Source of the DNA: Schistosoma haematobium
Taxonomy: Eukaryota > Platyhelminthes > Trematoda > Strigeidida > Schistosomatidae
Assembly (NCBI RefSeq): GCF_000699445.3
Contig: NC_067198.1
Location: forward strand, 24,067,536-24,131,535
DNA length: 64,000 nucleotides
Direction: 5' to 3'
Of this stretch, positions 32,786 through 45,417 are shown piece by piece. Position 1 is the stretch's first letter; every line of letters starts with the position of its first letter. Under the pieces are notes generated by a model. The model saw nothing but the letters and a program-made list of their open reading frames with translations. It did no database searches and was not told the DNA's origin. The position numbers were made by a program, and so were the translations under genes.

Positions 32786-35700
32786 GAAATCGCACGTTAT
32801 ATCTAATTTCAACCCAATATCTATGCTAATTTTAGCTTATAAAGGAATATCCAAATTTAAATCTTTTCAATATCCATGAAAATCTTATTGAATGCTACCT
32901 AGCTGCCCAGCAATATGCTGATGCTCAGGCTTTCCTAGCTAAATACGATGGTAGGTTCTTTGAAAATAAGATAGTGATCATATATTTTAATTATTTAGTG
33001 GCTACTCAATAGATATTGCAGTATTTTGTTAACTGTATAGCACATAATGTTCATTTGGCTTAATTTTCCTAACCGATATTTCCACCGTTACTGTTACCTT
33101 GAAATGGGGATAGCTTTTCCTACCTCCAAAATAAATCGAACACTGGACAGAATTACACAAAGAATAATTCAAATGGTCTCTTGCCAAATCAACGTCGAGC
33201 ACTTTCTAATATACTTTTTGGTCCGTGACTACTGACCCACACAACAAAGCGGAGATTCATAAAGAATTTCAACTGCTGGAACGTCACCAGTCTTAAATGA
33301 CTAACTTTTAGCCTTTTTTGGGGATAACGGAGAACTTTTGGCTACGAGACTGACTAGCTCGTTGAAAAACTTTTGAGTAACAGATTGTCCTATCATTTCG
33401 GAATGAAAAATCTTCGTCCCTACCTTTACAAAGAACTTAAATAATTTTATTATTATCATCTCGAAGGCTCTGTACACATATCTCTCAAACAGGATGGATG
33501 CATACGCCATCCTCTCTCCTTTGTTTCAGCTTAACAATAAGTTCTATAGAGTACTACTTCTGATGCTTTTGCTAGTTCTTAATAGTTTCATCTCGTTGTG
33601 CTAATATTGGATAGCAACTTGAACCGATGCACATATGTGCTGGTTTCTGCGTTGCATTTGACTGACTTTTAGGTAGTGTCTCCCTATATACAATACTTCT
33701 TTTCAGTTTTGGCATCGATGTCATTCCGTAAACAGCTCTAATGAAGGGAAGTGGTAATGTAAATTTGCTATTCTGACATACATCGTCTTGCTGTGCGACA
33801 ACACAACCTGTCCAAATCACATTTAATCAGTTATCTATTGGTTTCCATAAGTAGGGTATGTAATTTACAGTTTCTGAATGTATAGTACTTCTATAAGACG
33901 AGTAGACGCTCTTTGAAGGTATAGGATCGGAGGAATGCAAAGGATGTAACAGCATTACTGGGATCGATTTTCAGCGGTCACCAATGGGTCTCTAACTTTA
34001 TTCTTCGACCTTGGCATGAACTCGAACCACGAAATCTATCTCCAAGCACGACTCAAGTCAACAATCGTTAACGTCATAGACTGATTCTGCGTCCTAGATT
34101 TTGAGGAAGTCTTATCTCTTGTAAAAGCTGCAGTGACATCTGTTAGCAACCTAACCTAAAAGACTAATCAAGGTTAGTGTAACTCGAAGGCCACTACCAA
34201 GTTATTGGTTATTTTCATCCTGCATCACCGTTTGTTGACTAAGATAGTATCTGGATTCGAAGAGCTAGAAATTGTTCCGTAAGACTGGTCACCAATTTCA
34301 ATTTCTCAAGTATTTGAAAAAGTATAGTTTTTGAAAAAAATACACCAAATTAAATGACCAGTGTTGTGATTGAAACATCAACTGTTATCATTATTCATAC
34401 CTTTGACAGAGCTCGTGGTGATCAAACCCTAGGAAATTAGACTGGTTTAAGACCTGGACATATACATTTGGAAACAAAAATTCTTCATGGGGTTCAAGAG
34501 CATAAGCATACTTAAAAACTCAATAGCCATCGTATTTCTTGACCTCATTGATCGATAAATTTTATGTCATTTTCTGTTGTCGAAAGGTCTATTAAAAGGG
34601 ATACATCAATCTTCTAGAGACGTTCTAATCAAACACGTTTATTTATATCTGATTTAATTTATTGTCTATTTGGTTCTACAGTTATTTTTTTCTCCATAGC
34701 ACTTTATGAGCAAAAGTATTATGAAACTAGACTAACTGGAGTAATTGGGAAATATGCTACGTTTTCACAGAGATGCATTTCCTAAAGTGGATGCGGTCAG
34801 ACTAATAGGTGATATTAATCTATTAAGCCATTAGCCCTTTCTGTGGTCTGTGTTCGCAAGTCCAGGCGACATTAGCTCCTCTATGCAATCGTAATCAAAT
34901 TCTATGGATGTGAGCTAAAATCGATTTTAGGTGAAGTAGACCCATTCATTCTTAATCTTTCTTTAAATGGTGAATGTAACGTTATTTTACACAAATTCTT
35001 TCGCAGCTCAGTCCGTTTTTATTTGAAAAGTATATTCTCAATGTCCTGTTTATTGATGTTAACGTTTTGAATCCACTGCTCTTCCTGTTGGTAATTTTTT
35101 TGATAATACTTGCTTGAAGTATAAAACTTCAGACTAACATAGTTTTATTTCGCTCCATTTCTATCCTTTTTCAGATATCAACTATCCGAAATCAGCTACT
35201 ATATGTTACACTGCAGCTTTACTTAAAGCCAGACAAGTATCTGAAAAGTAAGTTTTTCTTTGTTATATTGCTTAGCTGAACATTGTTTTCAATGTGGCTG
35301 TAACGTGGACTTGCTATGCGTTTGCTACTTATGAGACCAATAAAAGAGCGATCAAAACGGAGACAGCAAGTTGCGTTTGAAGTGGCAAAAATATTTTGTC
35401 GAAACTGAACTATGTGAATGGCCTGAAGCCGACCAGTCGGATCAGAGATAACAGCTAATAGGTTTCGGAGCAAAATTCAGTCATGGGGAAAAGAATAATA
35501 GTAACCGCTTCACCTTTCATATGTAATTGCTGTTACTTGACAACTTGTCATACTAAAATCTTATGTTATAAATTTTTATTTAGATTTTCTCCGGACTTAG
35601 CGTCACGTAGGGGTTTGAATGCAGCTGAACTGAGTGCTGTTGAAGCTATTCATCGGGCTGTTGAATTTAATCCACATGTACCAAAAGTGAGTTCACTGTT

Positions 35701-38700
35701 ATATGGATCCTTTGTAATCTTAGTTTTAAACACTGTACTTCAAATAAAGCGGTGGTCCAGTTTTCTAGGCATTCGACTTTTTAGTCAGATTCATATTCCG
35801 CCTCACCCACTTTAGTTCGAACACCCGGACAGTATTACTGACTCTTACAGTTATTATGATTCGAAATCCAAACGTGCGAGTAATCAGTTAGTCATATGCA
35901 TTATTGACATGTATACATCAGTTCAAGTTGTCACATCCCCATTATTACAGGAAGAAGAAACTGTCAGGTCAGTTTTAGATGAGTTGGTAGCTTAATTCAT
36001 AAGGAGCTTATAGTTTGAAAAAACTAACAGCCGAACAAGTGCAAACTGCTGTTAATATTTGTTTGCTCTCTGTTTACAAAGGTTTGTACATTATACTTGT
36101 TATGTGCACAATATCGTCACATACTGTTAGAGCACTGAAAGAACTTGTCAATTAAGTTCAGTATTTTGTTGACACTCCCACAAATGTGTCGAGTACTTAC
36201 TTAACCGAACTGTTTACATTCTGTATCATGATGCAGCCGGTTAGAAGCATTGTACGATATTTAGTACCAGTCTTAAATTTGTCTAATTCCATTTTAGCTG
36301 TGAAGCAAATGCTAGAAGTGTAGCTAACAGGTGACTTATGTTTATTTTCGTGTGAGTTACTTTGATCAGAGAATCACCTGTGTAAATTGAATTCCTGTTA
36401 AGAAAAAACACATTACATATCAGTTGCGTTTTCAGTCTTCATCCAATTGTAATTTTCTTAGCTAATGGTTTACAGAACTTCATCTTACTGTTTTCTGCTA
36501 TAGTCAAATTACTTGAATAAAATATTTCCCTTTCGTGATAATGTATATCGAACATATTAATCCAGTCCGAACTATTCATTATGCTCGGCTACAGAAACCC
36601 TTGTATTAGTTTCTAATTTTCCTCCGCGTAATTGGGAACATCGCAAATAAACTATAACCAAATAATTAAAAATGTGTCGTTTAAAATCTCCTTTAGAACA
36701 CTCGTTAGATTTCACTGGGCTTCCAAGCATACGTCCTTACACTGGTTAACTTTTAACCAAATACATTGAATGAAAGATAATCGCTAGTATCTACAAACCT
36801 TCTACAGAATTGTAGTGCAGTCTATTCAGTTACTCATTAATGATGAAAGTCCAGAACCGGTTACTTTTTCTAAAACTTATCCACTTCAGTATCTCACAAA
36901 GATTACTTAATTATTTGATTTTTGTCATGTACGTTTTTAAGCCACCTCTCATCCTATTTGAAGTTGAGCGAACACGGTGAGGTGATTAGATAAATTTCAA
37001 TAGCTTTTTTCGTATTTTAAATATTCTTAGGGTAAACTGTTATCGGGAATTTATTACTGTAATAGTGCTTTGACCAAATTAAATGACTGTCTTAATAATT
37101 AAACTCATAACTTGAAAGTAATATCCATTAAGTGGTAGTAATTCCGTGATGTATTTTTACGCACCCTTTAATTAATCTGGTCTATTCAGACGGAAGAATT
37201 CGCAGCTTAACTGAACACAAACCTCCTGCGATCCTAATTACCGTTTTAGCATTTACTCTTATTATTTATCTCTTAGTAAAAACAACAAAGATATCTCTTG
37301 ATATTGATAATAGTCAAGAAACGAAAAGACTTATGAAAGAATAAATCAATCAGTCATGATTCAAAGCATTCTTTCTACTGACCAATTCGTTTTCTACCAA
37401 TCGAAATACCATATTACAAATCTATACTACTTTTAAACAAAAAAAATCACATATTTACTGGATTTGTTTCATTTAAATTCTCTTTCAGTACCTTCTTGAA
37501 ATGAAACCTCTAATATTGCCTACAGAGCACATTTTAAAACGTGGCGATTCTGAAGCCATAGCATATGCATTTTTTCATTTAGCTCATTGGAAAGCTGTAG
37601 AAGGTGCAATTAATTTATTATATTGTACATGGGAGGGAACTTTTCGACTCATTCCATATCCTCTAGAAAAAGGAAACCTCTTTTATCCTTATCCCCATTC
37701 AACTACAGCGACCGATCGAGAACTTTTACCAAGTATGAATACTTTGTTTTTGTTTTGTCATTCTAGTCTCATGTGTCGCGCATATATATATCTGGTGCCC
37801 CCTTTTACCAATATTTGTGTTCAAATAAAATTTAAAAAATGAAATTCTAGTCTCATAAATGATGTCAAAATATATTTGGTGAACTACATCATTTACGTGG
37901 TTGAATTCAATTAACTGTTTTATAGATCACTTGTTGAATCCTCTCTTGGAAAACACGGTATTGTTTGATATGTTTTATTTCAACCAGCTAGCATTATAAT
38001 CTTAAACGTTTGTGAGAAGAATCATTTATGAACCCACCTTTAATCGGAAATTAAGATCTAATGTTGCTATTTCTTTCGCAGTAAAGGCAGATATTATCGA
38101 ATACAGAACTATTAGAAATAGGTTAAGCAATACGTAAAAAATAGTTATAATTCGTAGGAGAATTGGCTTATTGGATTAAGTCTGTAAATCATGTTCTTAG
38201 TTTTATTAATGATATTGTGCTCTACTTTTTAAACTTCAAATGAAATTTACGGGCTGGAAATTGAAAAACTCTTTTGTCAATGATTATGGAGATACACTTC
38301 GGTTTATTATAAAGTTGACCTTACTCACAGCTCAAAATCGCAGTATAAATTACAGGCGTGAAAAAATCCACAATTTTTACTAAGAAACAACTAACATACC
38401 TTCATAGATAAAGATATCATTTCCTCCTATAAAGACGAGATGTTGAGAGTTCTGGCTTTAAACTAGTGCTACCATCACTAACGTGCTAAAATATATCCAG
38501 GCTTTTAGGTGTAAGATGTTCATGTCTAAGTGCTTCGACCAATAAAGTTGACATAAGAACTTTTCGGCCCCCAAAAGCTCTGGTATGGCCGAGAGCGGGG
38601 TGGGTTCGCCCTCCCTCTCGAAATACTGTCACACGGCCACGCGTATAAAGCCTCTGCCAGGGAAGTCCTACTCACTGCCTTCTCGTGGCGGGGGTGTTGT

Positions 38701-41700
38701 TTACGAAAATGAGAGGACGAAAAGCGAATGTCCGGCCCTTTAACCGGATCCCAAACCAATGGTGCACATGGGCTCCAGTATCCTGCGGGAACAAATGGCG
38801 TACGAACCAATTCCTTGGTCCCCGGCTACCATGGGACAGCATTTCCTCACGATGCTCCACTGCCTTGTGGGTTAGACCTTTAGGTCAAAGGCTCGGGGAG
38901 TGGCCCCATAAGATAACCACCTGCTTCGGTTTGGGCGCCCGGACAGTATCTCAGCCCTCACACAAAAACATGATAAACTATCTACTTATGAAAAACATTC
39001 CTCTCGCTCCAAATAACAATCAAGTGACTCGCATTATTATTATTTACTACGTCATTATTCACCCTCTTTTATTTCCGCTCTGTTTATAATTATTTTTTCG
39101 ACTTATACAGCAGGTCGACTTTGGTGGAAATTCCACTGTATCTAAACGTTCTCGAGTCACTGTCCGGTTGAAAATTGTATGTTACCACTGAATATGAGTA
39201 CTGAAGGAGTTTTTCTGAAACCACGTGCACCATTCAAACTGGCCGCCTTCAACGTTCGCACACTTATGCACGTTGGACAACAGATAGAGCTGGCTATGTC
39301 TTTGGAAAGTCTTAATTTCGATGTTTGCTGTCTATCCGAGACCCGTATTCAAGACTCTGGCGAAGTACTACAAATTCGCTCTCCATCTGTCGCTTCGAAA
39401 AGCTTGTTTCACGTGCGTTTATCCGGGGACCCTGTGGCATCTTTGTCTGGTCTTGCTGGCGTTGGTGTCGCACTAAGCGCTAGAGCTGAGGCAGCACTAA
39501 TCGATTGGACCCTCATTAACAGTCGGTTATGTGCTGTTAGATTAGAAAGTCCCATCAAAGTGAGAAGAAATCGGCGTGAGAAACGATGTCTTTTCGTCAT
39601 CGCCTATGCTCCGACAGATTGCAGCCCGGATGCAATCAAGGATGAATTTTACCACCAGTTATCTGTTCTTCTCCAGAAAGTGCGTTCGACAGATATTGTG
39701 GTACTAGCCGGAGACTTGGATGCTCAGGTTGGACTTCTAGGCACAGAAGAGGATTGTTTAGGTGGTCGATGGGGACATGTTGGTCGCAGGACAGATAACG
39801 GGGACCGTCTACTGCAACTGCACAGACCACAACCTGTTTCTGGCTAGCACTAACTTTCGGCACAGTCATCGCCGATGTGCCACCTGGCGTCCTCCCTCTG
39901 CATCCCAAGCCTGGACTCAGATTGATCACATCGCAATCAGCTACCGCTGGCGTGGTTGTGTACAAGACTGCCGCTCCTTTTGGAGTACCTATCTGGACTC
40001 TGACCATGCCTTGGTCTGCGCCAATCTTACCTTACTTTTCAGTGGACAACGAAGTGACCGCCACCAACGGATTGATGTTAGCAAGCTGGTTGCAACTTCT
40101 GTTGCAAGTAAGTATCGAACCGAGCTAGTTTCTAGGCTAGCTACCATTCCACCGAAAAGCATAGATGAGCATTGGTTGCAATTGCATGACCCCATCAAAA
40201 TGGCGGGAACAGTCAGTTGTGGGTTTGCGAAACGTCCCGCTTATAAGCACTGGGTTTCTTCAGGTTCCTTACAACTCATTGAAGCCCGTCGGTCTACTCC
40301 GAGTGACCGTGAGTTTGACCACAAACGAAGGATGTTACGTAATGAAGTTGGGCAAAGCTTGCGTAAGGACCGAGAGGCCTGGTGGTCGAAGCGTGCTAAT
40401 GAGTTGGAAGCAGCAGCTGCATCTGGTAATTACCGGAAGCTCTTCCAACTCATCCGAGCCACTGGCAGCAAGAAGTCTGGTGTGGGCGAAACAATCTACG
40501 AGGATGACGGGATGCCAATCACTAACACCAATCGACATCTTACACGATGGGCAGAATTTTTCGAAGGGCAGTTCAACTGGCCTGCTGCTCCGGCAACATC
40601 GATCAGACTGTCCTGCCCTCCATGACCGGTGACGACTGACCATCCAAATGAGGCGGAAGTCCCTATCTTAGAAAGGGTTCACGTCGTCTCTGTAACAACT
40701 ATCGGGGGATAAGTCTACTTCCGATTGCGTCCAAGCTATTGGCTTCCGTCATACTTCGTAGGTTGTTCAAAACCCGAGAAAGACTGACTCGCGGGGAACA
40801 GGCTGGGTTTCGTTCTGGTCGAGGATGTATTGATCATATCTTCACCCTCCGCCAAATGTTAGAACACCACCATACTTATCAAAGGCCAACAATCGTAGTG
40901 TTTCTTGACATCAGGGCTGCTTTCGATTCGTTGGGTAGGACTGTTCTGTGGGATTGTCTATTGAAGAAGGGTGTGCCTGAGAAGTTTATTAACATCCTAA
41001 AAGCCCTATATAGAAACACCTCAGGCAGAGTGAGGACATAGAACCACCTTTCTCTATTGTTCCATTCGAGCAGTGTAGTTAGGCAGGGTTGCCGAATCTC
41101 ACCATTCCTCTTCAACTTTGCCATCGATGACATTCTGGAAACAGCTCTGATGGATGTAAGTAATGGTTGTGTGGATCTGTTGCCTGGAGAAAGACTTCTC
41201 GACCTTGAGTATGCGGACGATATTGTCTTATTGTGCGAGAATGTCCAAGGCATGCGATCCGCACTTAATCAGTTGGAAATCAGTGTCCGTAAGTATGGTA
41301 TGTGCTTTGCACCTTCGAAGTGCAAAGTACTTCTACAAGACTGGCAGGATTCTAATCCTGTACTCACCCTGGATGATGAGCAGATAGAAGTAGTCGAGAA
41401 GTTCGTGTTTCTGGGTAGCTACATAAGTGCTGGTGGTGGTGTGAGTGATGAGATCAATGTACGTATGGTGAAAGCCAGAGCGACTTATGCCAATCTGGGA
41501 CACATTTGGCGCCTTCGTGATGTTAGTCTGGCTGTAAAAGGTCGGATCTACAAGGCGTCGGTGAGAGCAGTTTTGCTCTATGCTTGTGAAACCTGGCCTC
41601 TCCGAGTAGAGGACGTTAGACGACTCTCTGTGTTCGATCATCGCTGTCTCCGAAGAATTTCTGACATCCAGTGGCAACACCATGTCAGTAATGCAGAGGT

Positions 41701-44700
41701 TCGGCATCGTGTGTTCTGGCACAGAGATGATAATGCAATCGATGTCACCATCTTGAAACACCGACTTCGGTGGCTTGGACATGTTCTACGAATGTCGTCC
41801 CAGAGAATTCCACGTCGTGCATTATTTGCCGACTCTGGGACTAATTGGAAAAAGCGGAGAGGTGGTCAGTGTATGACATGGTGTCGTGGTATGAAAGTAA
41901 GCTGCAAAGGGCTGGCTTGTGTTGGTCCTTCAGGACTCCATCTGAAAATAATGAAGAGCGGAGTCAGCTTAAGCGCAAGTTGACAAGAAGCCTACGCAAT
42001 GATCACGAACAGTGGTGGGTAGCGAAAGCAAGAGAGATGGAAAAGGCAGCGGCAATAGGTAATAGCAGACAATTGTTCAGACTTGTTAAGAAAACCGGTA
42101 TTAGGAACCCGACTGTTAGCGAAACAATGTCAGAGAAAGATGGACATATTATACATTCTCAATCCAGGAGATTAGATCGATGGGCAGAACACTTTAGGGA
42201 TCAGTTCAACTGGCCTTCAGTCACACTTCGGTTTCCCACGATCTCCAGTCAACCCGAATGGCAAGTTAATTTAGGTCCTCCGACTCTTTACGAAGTTGAA
42301 AAATCCATAGGAAATCTGAAGCGAGGGACAGCAGCAGGCCCTGACAGGTTTACTCCTGAGATTTTTAAGGATGGTGGTTCAGTATTAGCAGTGAGATTAA
42401 CTGAGGTCTTAGGTAGAATTTGGGGACTGGAGGTAATCCCATCTGACTGGTCTCAATCACTGATTGCTACAGTCTATAAGAAAGGACAAAATCCTCTTGT
42501 GACAATCACAGAGGAATCAGTTTGACTAATATAGTGTCTAAAATATTAACTTTAAGAATACTTCGACGCTTAACCAAAGCAGACTAGAGCAAACCAGGCC
42601 GGTTTTCGACCTGGACGTGGTTGTATAGACCATATATTCACACTACGTCAGGTTCTAGAACATAGACACACGTTCAGATGCCCCACAATCGTAGTATTTC
42701 TCGACCTTAAGGCGGCATTCGACTCTGTCGATCGTAAGGTTCTATGGCAGTGTTTGTCACTGAAAGGAGTACCAAAGAAGTACATTAACCTTGTAAAGGC
42801 TTTCTACTCGAACACAACTGGTCGAGTGAGAGCTTATGGCGAACTGTCATCAGAATTGATTACTTCAAGTGATGTTCGTCAGGGCTGCCCACTCTCTCCA
42901 TTCTTGTTTAACTTTGTCGTTGACGTACTTCTAGAGATAACACTTTCCTCGTCTAGATTTCCAGGGGTTGAACTTCTACCGGGAGGTTCACTTGTTGGCT
43001 TAAAATATGCCGATGACATAGTTCTATTTGGTGAAGACGCTGACAAAATGCAGAGTCTTCTGACCACTCTAAGCAACAATGCAGACATGTTCGGGATGCG
43101 ATTCTCCCCTTCGAAATGTAAAGTGTTGCTTCAGGTTTGGGTTGCATTGACACCCGAACTAATGATAGGGAGTGAAGTGGTTGAGCGTGCCGACCGCTTC
43201 ACTTGGGAGTCGCATCAGCCCTTGTAGTATGGTGTGTCACAAATACAGAAGGCTCGACTAGCTTTTGAAATTTATGGCATAGGCGAGATATCCATCTATC
43301 AACCAAAGGACGGGTTTACTGCACAGCAGTTCTTTCCGTCCTACTTTATGGCAGTGAAACATGGCCGGTAAGAGTAAATGATATTCGTGGATTACTAGTA
43401 TTCGATCATAGATGTCTTCGAAACATTGCTCGTATATCCTGGGACCACCGAGTAAATTATGCAGTTGTTGGGAAACGGGTACTAGGTAAGGATGGCAAAT
43501 CTCTTGATGATGTAGTGAAACTTCATCAGTTGAGGTGGCTGGGACACATGTTAATTATGCTCAACGACCGACTGCCTTGACGTGCGATGTTTTTTCGTTA
43601 CTTCCAAAAACTTGGTTGTATGAAAGTGAATGGAATTTACACAACAGATGATGATAAATATTTTTGGCTAAAAACGTAGCTTCCTATTTTCAATTACAAG
43701 TATGAACGAGAAATCTCTCGTGCTTGGTAAAATAAAACGATCACGAATTCTGGAATTAGAGCTAAGTTCTAGTTGGTGGATTGTCATATTTGACATGAAC
43801 TAAATGCAACCATATTACAGCAGAAATTATCATACTAATAATAAAAACAGATATTTCAATGGAGAAATTAATCTACATGACTACATTTGAGAAAATTATA
43901 GTCATCTTTATATGAATAGATATGATAAACAAGTTCAGTGTTAAAATGCGTCAAGTAAATTCTAATTATAAGCTTGATAGCATTAAATTTGAGTTTATGT
44001 CTGAAAGTTTATGGAAAATATTACCGTTAAAATTACAAGTAAGGCGCCCGTATTATTTTGCAACAACCAATGTGAAGCTCTAGATTTATTACCATGTGTA
44101 ATACTTTATTTATTATAAAATGTCATGAGTCTTTTTGTACATACCCATAGCTTTAAAAGAAATACATATGTATCATAACGAATTTCCTTTGTGCTATCTT
44201 TTTATATTTAGGTTTTCATACACTATCTGTGTATCCGAAAAAAGATGTACCATTTTTTATTCTATTTATTGCGGCTCTATGCTCTTTAACAGCTATACTT
44301 ACATGTTTAACTCATGTCTACCCTGAACAAATGGGATCACTTTCTAGTAAGGTGAGTTTAAACGGGACTATAAGTTTGGTATAATTTCCACTACTATTTG
44401 AAGTTTCAATATCTACTCGAAAAACAACAGAAAACTGTCATTTACATATCTTGTATTTCTAAACTCCTTAAATGATAAAGTCAATCAACTGCTGTATTAC
44501 ACAGCATTGGATACGACTGATCACGTAATGGATGCGATTATTTACCTCATATCTAAAATATTAGTTTGTTAAGTTGCACTTTTATTTAATGGTATTATTT
44601 ACGTACTAATGATTATTAGATTATGCGGGCTTACAGTATAGTGAACAATTTAGCTTGACGTTTCATTGATTGACACTACCGTTTAGATTCTGAAACCAAC

Positions 44701-44822
44701 TAATTTTCCTTCTTTCACAGACTCTCAACTGGTTTTTCAGTCCAATCAATTATCTATTGGAAAGACTAGAAGGATTGCTACTTTTGCTAGCTCCAACATC
44801 TGCTCGAAAGCTTTTAACTTAA
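27711..44822 (+). CDS. ST7: ST7 (suppressor of tumorigenicity 7 homologue), 11 exons recognised
   Basis: ST7 is a conserved animal multi-pass membrane protein with a TPR-like central part; its molecular role is not well known. Exons: 27711(ATG 27719)-27796, 27828-27975, 28007-28177, 28211-28344, 30422-30619, 32836-32950, 35175-35247, 35584-35686, 37489-37732, 44212-44351, 44721-44822. From ATG 27719 they sum to 1,506 bases, an exact 501-residue frame plus TAA. Family blocks in order: [142 protein letters not shown] and [13 protein letters not shown]. The C-terminus ([17 protein letters not shown]) matches the longer-tail vertebrate isoform type. Introns 1-3 are 31, 31 and 33 bases; intron 9 is 6.5 kb and carries LINE copies C and D in sense. 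About 50-80 N-terminal residues are unaccounted for. Confidence 0.93.
28345..30421 (+). other. ST7 intron 4
   Basis: A 2.1 kb intron. It holds the LINE deletion derivative at 28,530-28,665. Frames at 29,173-29,466 and 29,718-29,915 have no recognisable similarity. Confidence 0.7.
28530..28665 (+). mobile_element. Short deletion derivative of LINE family 1
   Basis: About 130 bases made of two ends of family 1: ctgcttcggttt..cccgggcagtatctcatccctcacacaa, matching the leader at 38,920-38,965, is joined directly to gtggcgcgtatatatttgg..ctcgtaccaatctt, matching the 3' end of copies A and E. It ends in aataaacaaataaaaatgaat. All coding sequence is missing. A similar piece lies at 10,432-10,515. 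Confidence 0.65.
30620..32835 (+). other. ST7 intron 5
   Basis: A 2.2 kb intron containing the long TA microsatellite just before its 3' end. No coding sequence recognised. Confidence 0.7.
32699..32784. repeat. (TA)43 microsatellite
   Basis: 86 uninterrupted bases of alternating T and A, 52 bases upstream of ST7 exon 6. The length is likely polymorphic and may be shortened or lengthened by assembly. Confidence 0.98.
32951..35174 (+). other. ST7 intron 6
   Basis: A 2.2 kb intron. Apart from LINE-derived sequence at 33,560-33,800 nothing is recognised. Confidence 0.65.
33560..33800 (+). mobile_element. Composite LINE fragment
   Basis: gtgctaatattggatagcaa..gaaccgatgcacatat resembles the family-2 3' end (58,260-58,305). 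It is followed by a stretch around 33,690-33,755 that matches the RT region coding [19 protein letters not shown] of family 1, with many changes. It is too short and decayed to assign further. Confidence 0.5.
35687..37488 (+). other. ST7 intron 8
   Basis: A 1.8 kb intron. The first part (35,815-35,960) has short matches to LINE ends (cacccggacagtatt and atcagttcaagttg). Otherwise I see nothing in it. Confidence 0.6.
37765..37845 (+). mobile_element. Solo 3' end of LINE family 1
   Basis: tgtcgcgcatatatatat..ctggtgccc..accaatatttgtgttcaaataaa matches the last 80 bases of family-1 copies A and E, in the ST7 sense orientation, 30 bases inside intron 9. Confidence 0.65.
38525..41940 (+). mobile_element. 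RTE-like LINE, family 1, copy C, in ST7 intron 9
   Basis: A nearly full-length family-1 body in the sense of ST7. Leader about 38,525-39,178, endonuclease 39,179-39,930 and beyond, linker to 40,640, RT 40,700-41,900. It is closely similar to inverted copy E at 51.6-55.3 kb, and both lack a codon in the endonuclease (FVIAYAP against FVISAYAP in copy A). Copy C has its own deletion at about 40,655-40,665, removing the KSPGPDD to FKKG block. It has no family-1 3' UTR, because at about 41,940 it passes directly into family-2 sequence (copy D). Confidence 0.87.
39179..40625 (+). pseudogene. Endonuclease and linker frames of LINE copy C
   Basis: The first frame (39,179-39,847, 222 codons) has [27 protein letters not shown] and [12 protein letters not shown], where the usual catalytic asparagine of GDLN is aspartate. 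A frameshift near 39,800 moves coding to the overlapping frame 39,762-40,625. That frame carries the endonuclease C-terminus with [15 protein letters not shown] and the [12 protein letters not shown] box, then the basic linker [16 protein letters not shown]. The copy is inactive because of this shift and the N-to-D change. Confidence 0.82.
40700..41983 (+). pseudogene. Reverse transcriptase frames of LINE copy C
   Basis: Frame 40,739-41,041 carries [16 protein letters not shown] and motif [16 protein letters not shown] and ends at TAG. Frame 41,057-41,983 (308 codons) carries motif [20 protein letters not shown], motif [37 protein letters not shown] and [11 protein letters not shown] stop between the two halves, plus the upstream deletion, disable it. 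The last residues are read out of frame in family-2 sequence after the junction near 41,940. Confidence 0.85.
41941..43595 (+). mobile_element. RTE-like LINE, family 2, copy D (fragment joined to copy C)
   Basis: Family-2 sequence from the linker ([16 protein letters not shown]) through RT to just past the [16 protein letters not shown] region, truncated at both ends. From about 41,953 to 43,577 I find no difference from copy F at 56,240-57,864, with a constant offset of 14,287. Shared defects include an in-frame TGA after TITEESV, a damaged segment coding LTKAD and then a stop, and a TAG after TWESHQPL. After 43,595 single-copy intron resumes without a 3' UTR or tail. Confidence 0.87.
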
Positions 44823-45111
44823 CCAACTTAATATTAATTCACATTCTAAAGCATTTTTGTCCTCCAGATGCTAATTGTTTCAGTCTTAATGTCATTATGT
44901 TGCTTTTTCGTTGTTTATTTCTATTGCAATACCGTTGTTTTGTACGGTACTTACTTTTCTGATATTTCACTAATATCATAATTAGCTTTAAACAACTTTT
45001 ATTTGTGTTTTGTCCCCAAAAGTGTAGTCCGCAATTTACTATGAAAAAAATAACTTGCATTTTTTAAAATCAGATTTGTATTTAGTTATTTGTCTACGAA
45101 ACAAAGAGTGG

Positions 45112-45417
45112 TTACGTTTTACTATCGAAATGTTTATTAGTTTGATTCCATTCTTCTTCAGTGAATCCAAGCAAGGACATTTCATCAGGATCCATTAAAT
45201 TGTTCTCTGCTCGACAACGCAAATAACCGGCCGCTTCAGATCTACATAAAGAATTATTCCAATGATTCTTTTTCATACATTGAGTCCATTCCAACATAGC
45301 AACTTTACATACGCCATGATGATCTAACGGAAAGCTTCCTCTTAATGGAGGAAGAACTTGAGATCTATTTGGAATGTAACCTGTGGAGCTGCCCGACACT
45401 GTAAGAAATATCCCCAT
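45112..45417 (-). CDS. COX19: COX19, cytochrome c oxidase assembly factor
   Basis: COX19 is a small twin-CX9C protein of the mitochondrial intermembrane space that acts in copper handling for cytochrome c oxidase assembly. The frame has RGSFPLDHHGVCK as in the family, then C-X9-C twice (CKVAMLEWTQC and CRSEAAGYLRC), then MDPDEMSLLGF. Stop is at 45,112. The N-terminus is uncertain. The frame is open back to an ATG at 45,549, but that would add a hydrophobic stretch foreign to COX19. ATG 45,417 gives 101 residues, near the family's roughly 90. A good acceptor (TTTCTTACAG) at 45,399 suggests instead that coding from 45,398 down is an exon joined to an unseen first exon. It converges with ST7, with 289 bases between the stops. 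Confidence 0.85.
   Translation of the reverse strand: MGIFLTVSGSSTGYIPNRSQVLPPLRGSFPLDHHGVCKVAMLEWTQCMKKNHWNNSLCRSEAAGYLRCRAENNLMDPDEMSLLGFTEEEWNQTNKHFDSKT

Noticed and set aside
32637..32879. An 80-codon frame with an IY repeat
   Set aside because: Produced by the TA microsatellite read through into ST7 exon 6 in the wrong frame.
40879..41253. Minus-strand frames repeated inside family-1 LINE copies
   Set aside because: They recur wherever the RT coding region occurs and match it codon by codon in reverse, so they are shadows.
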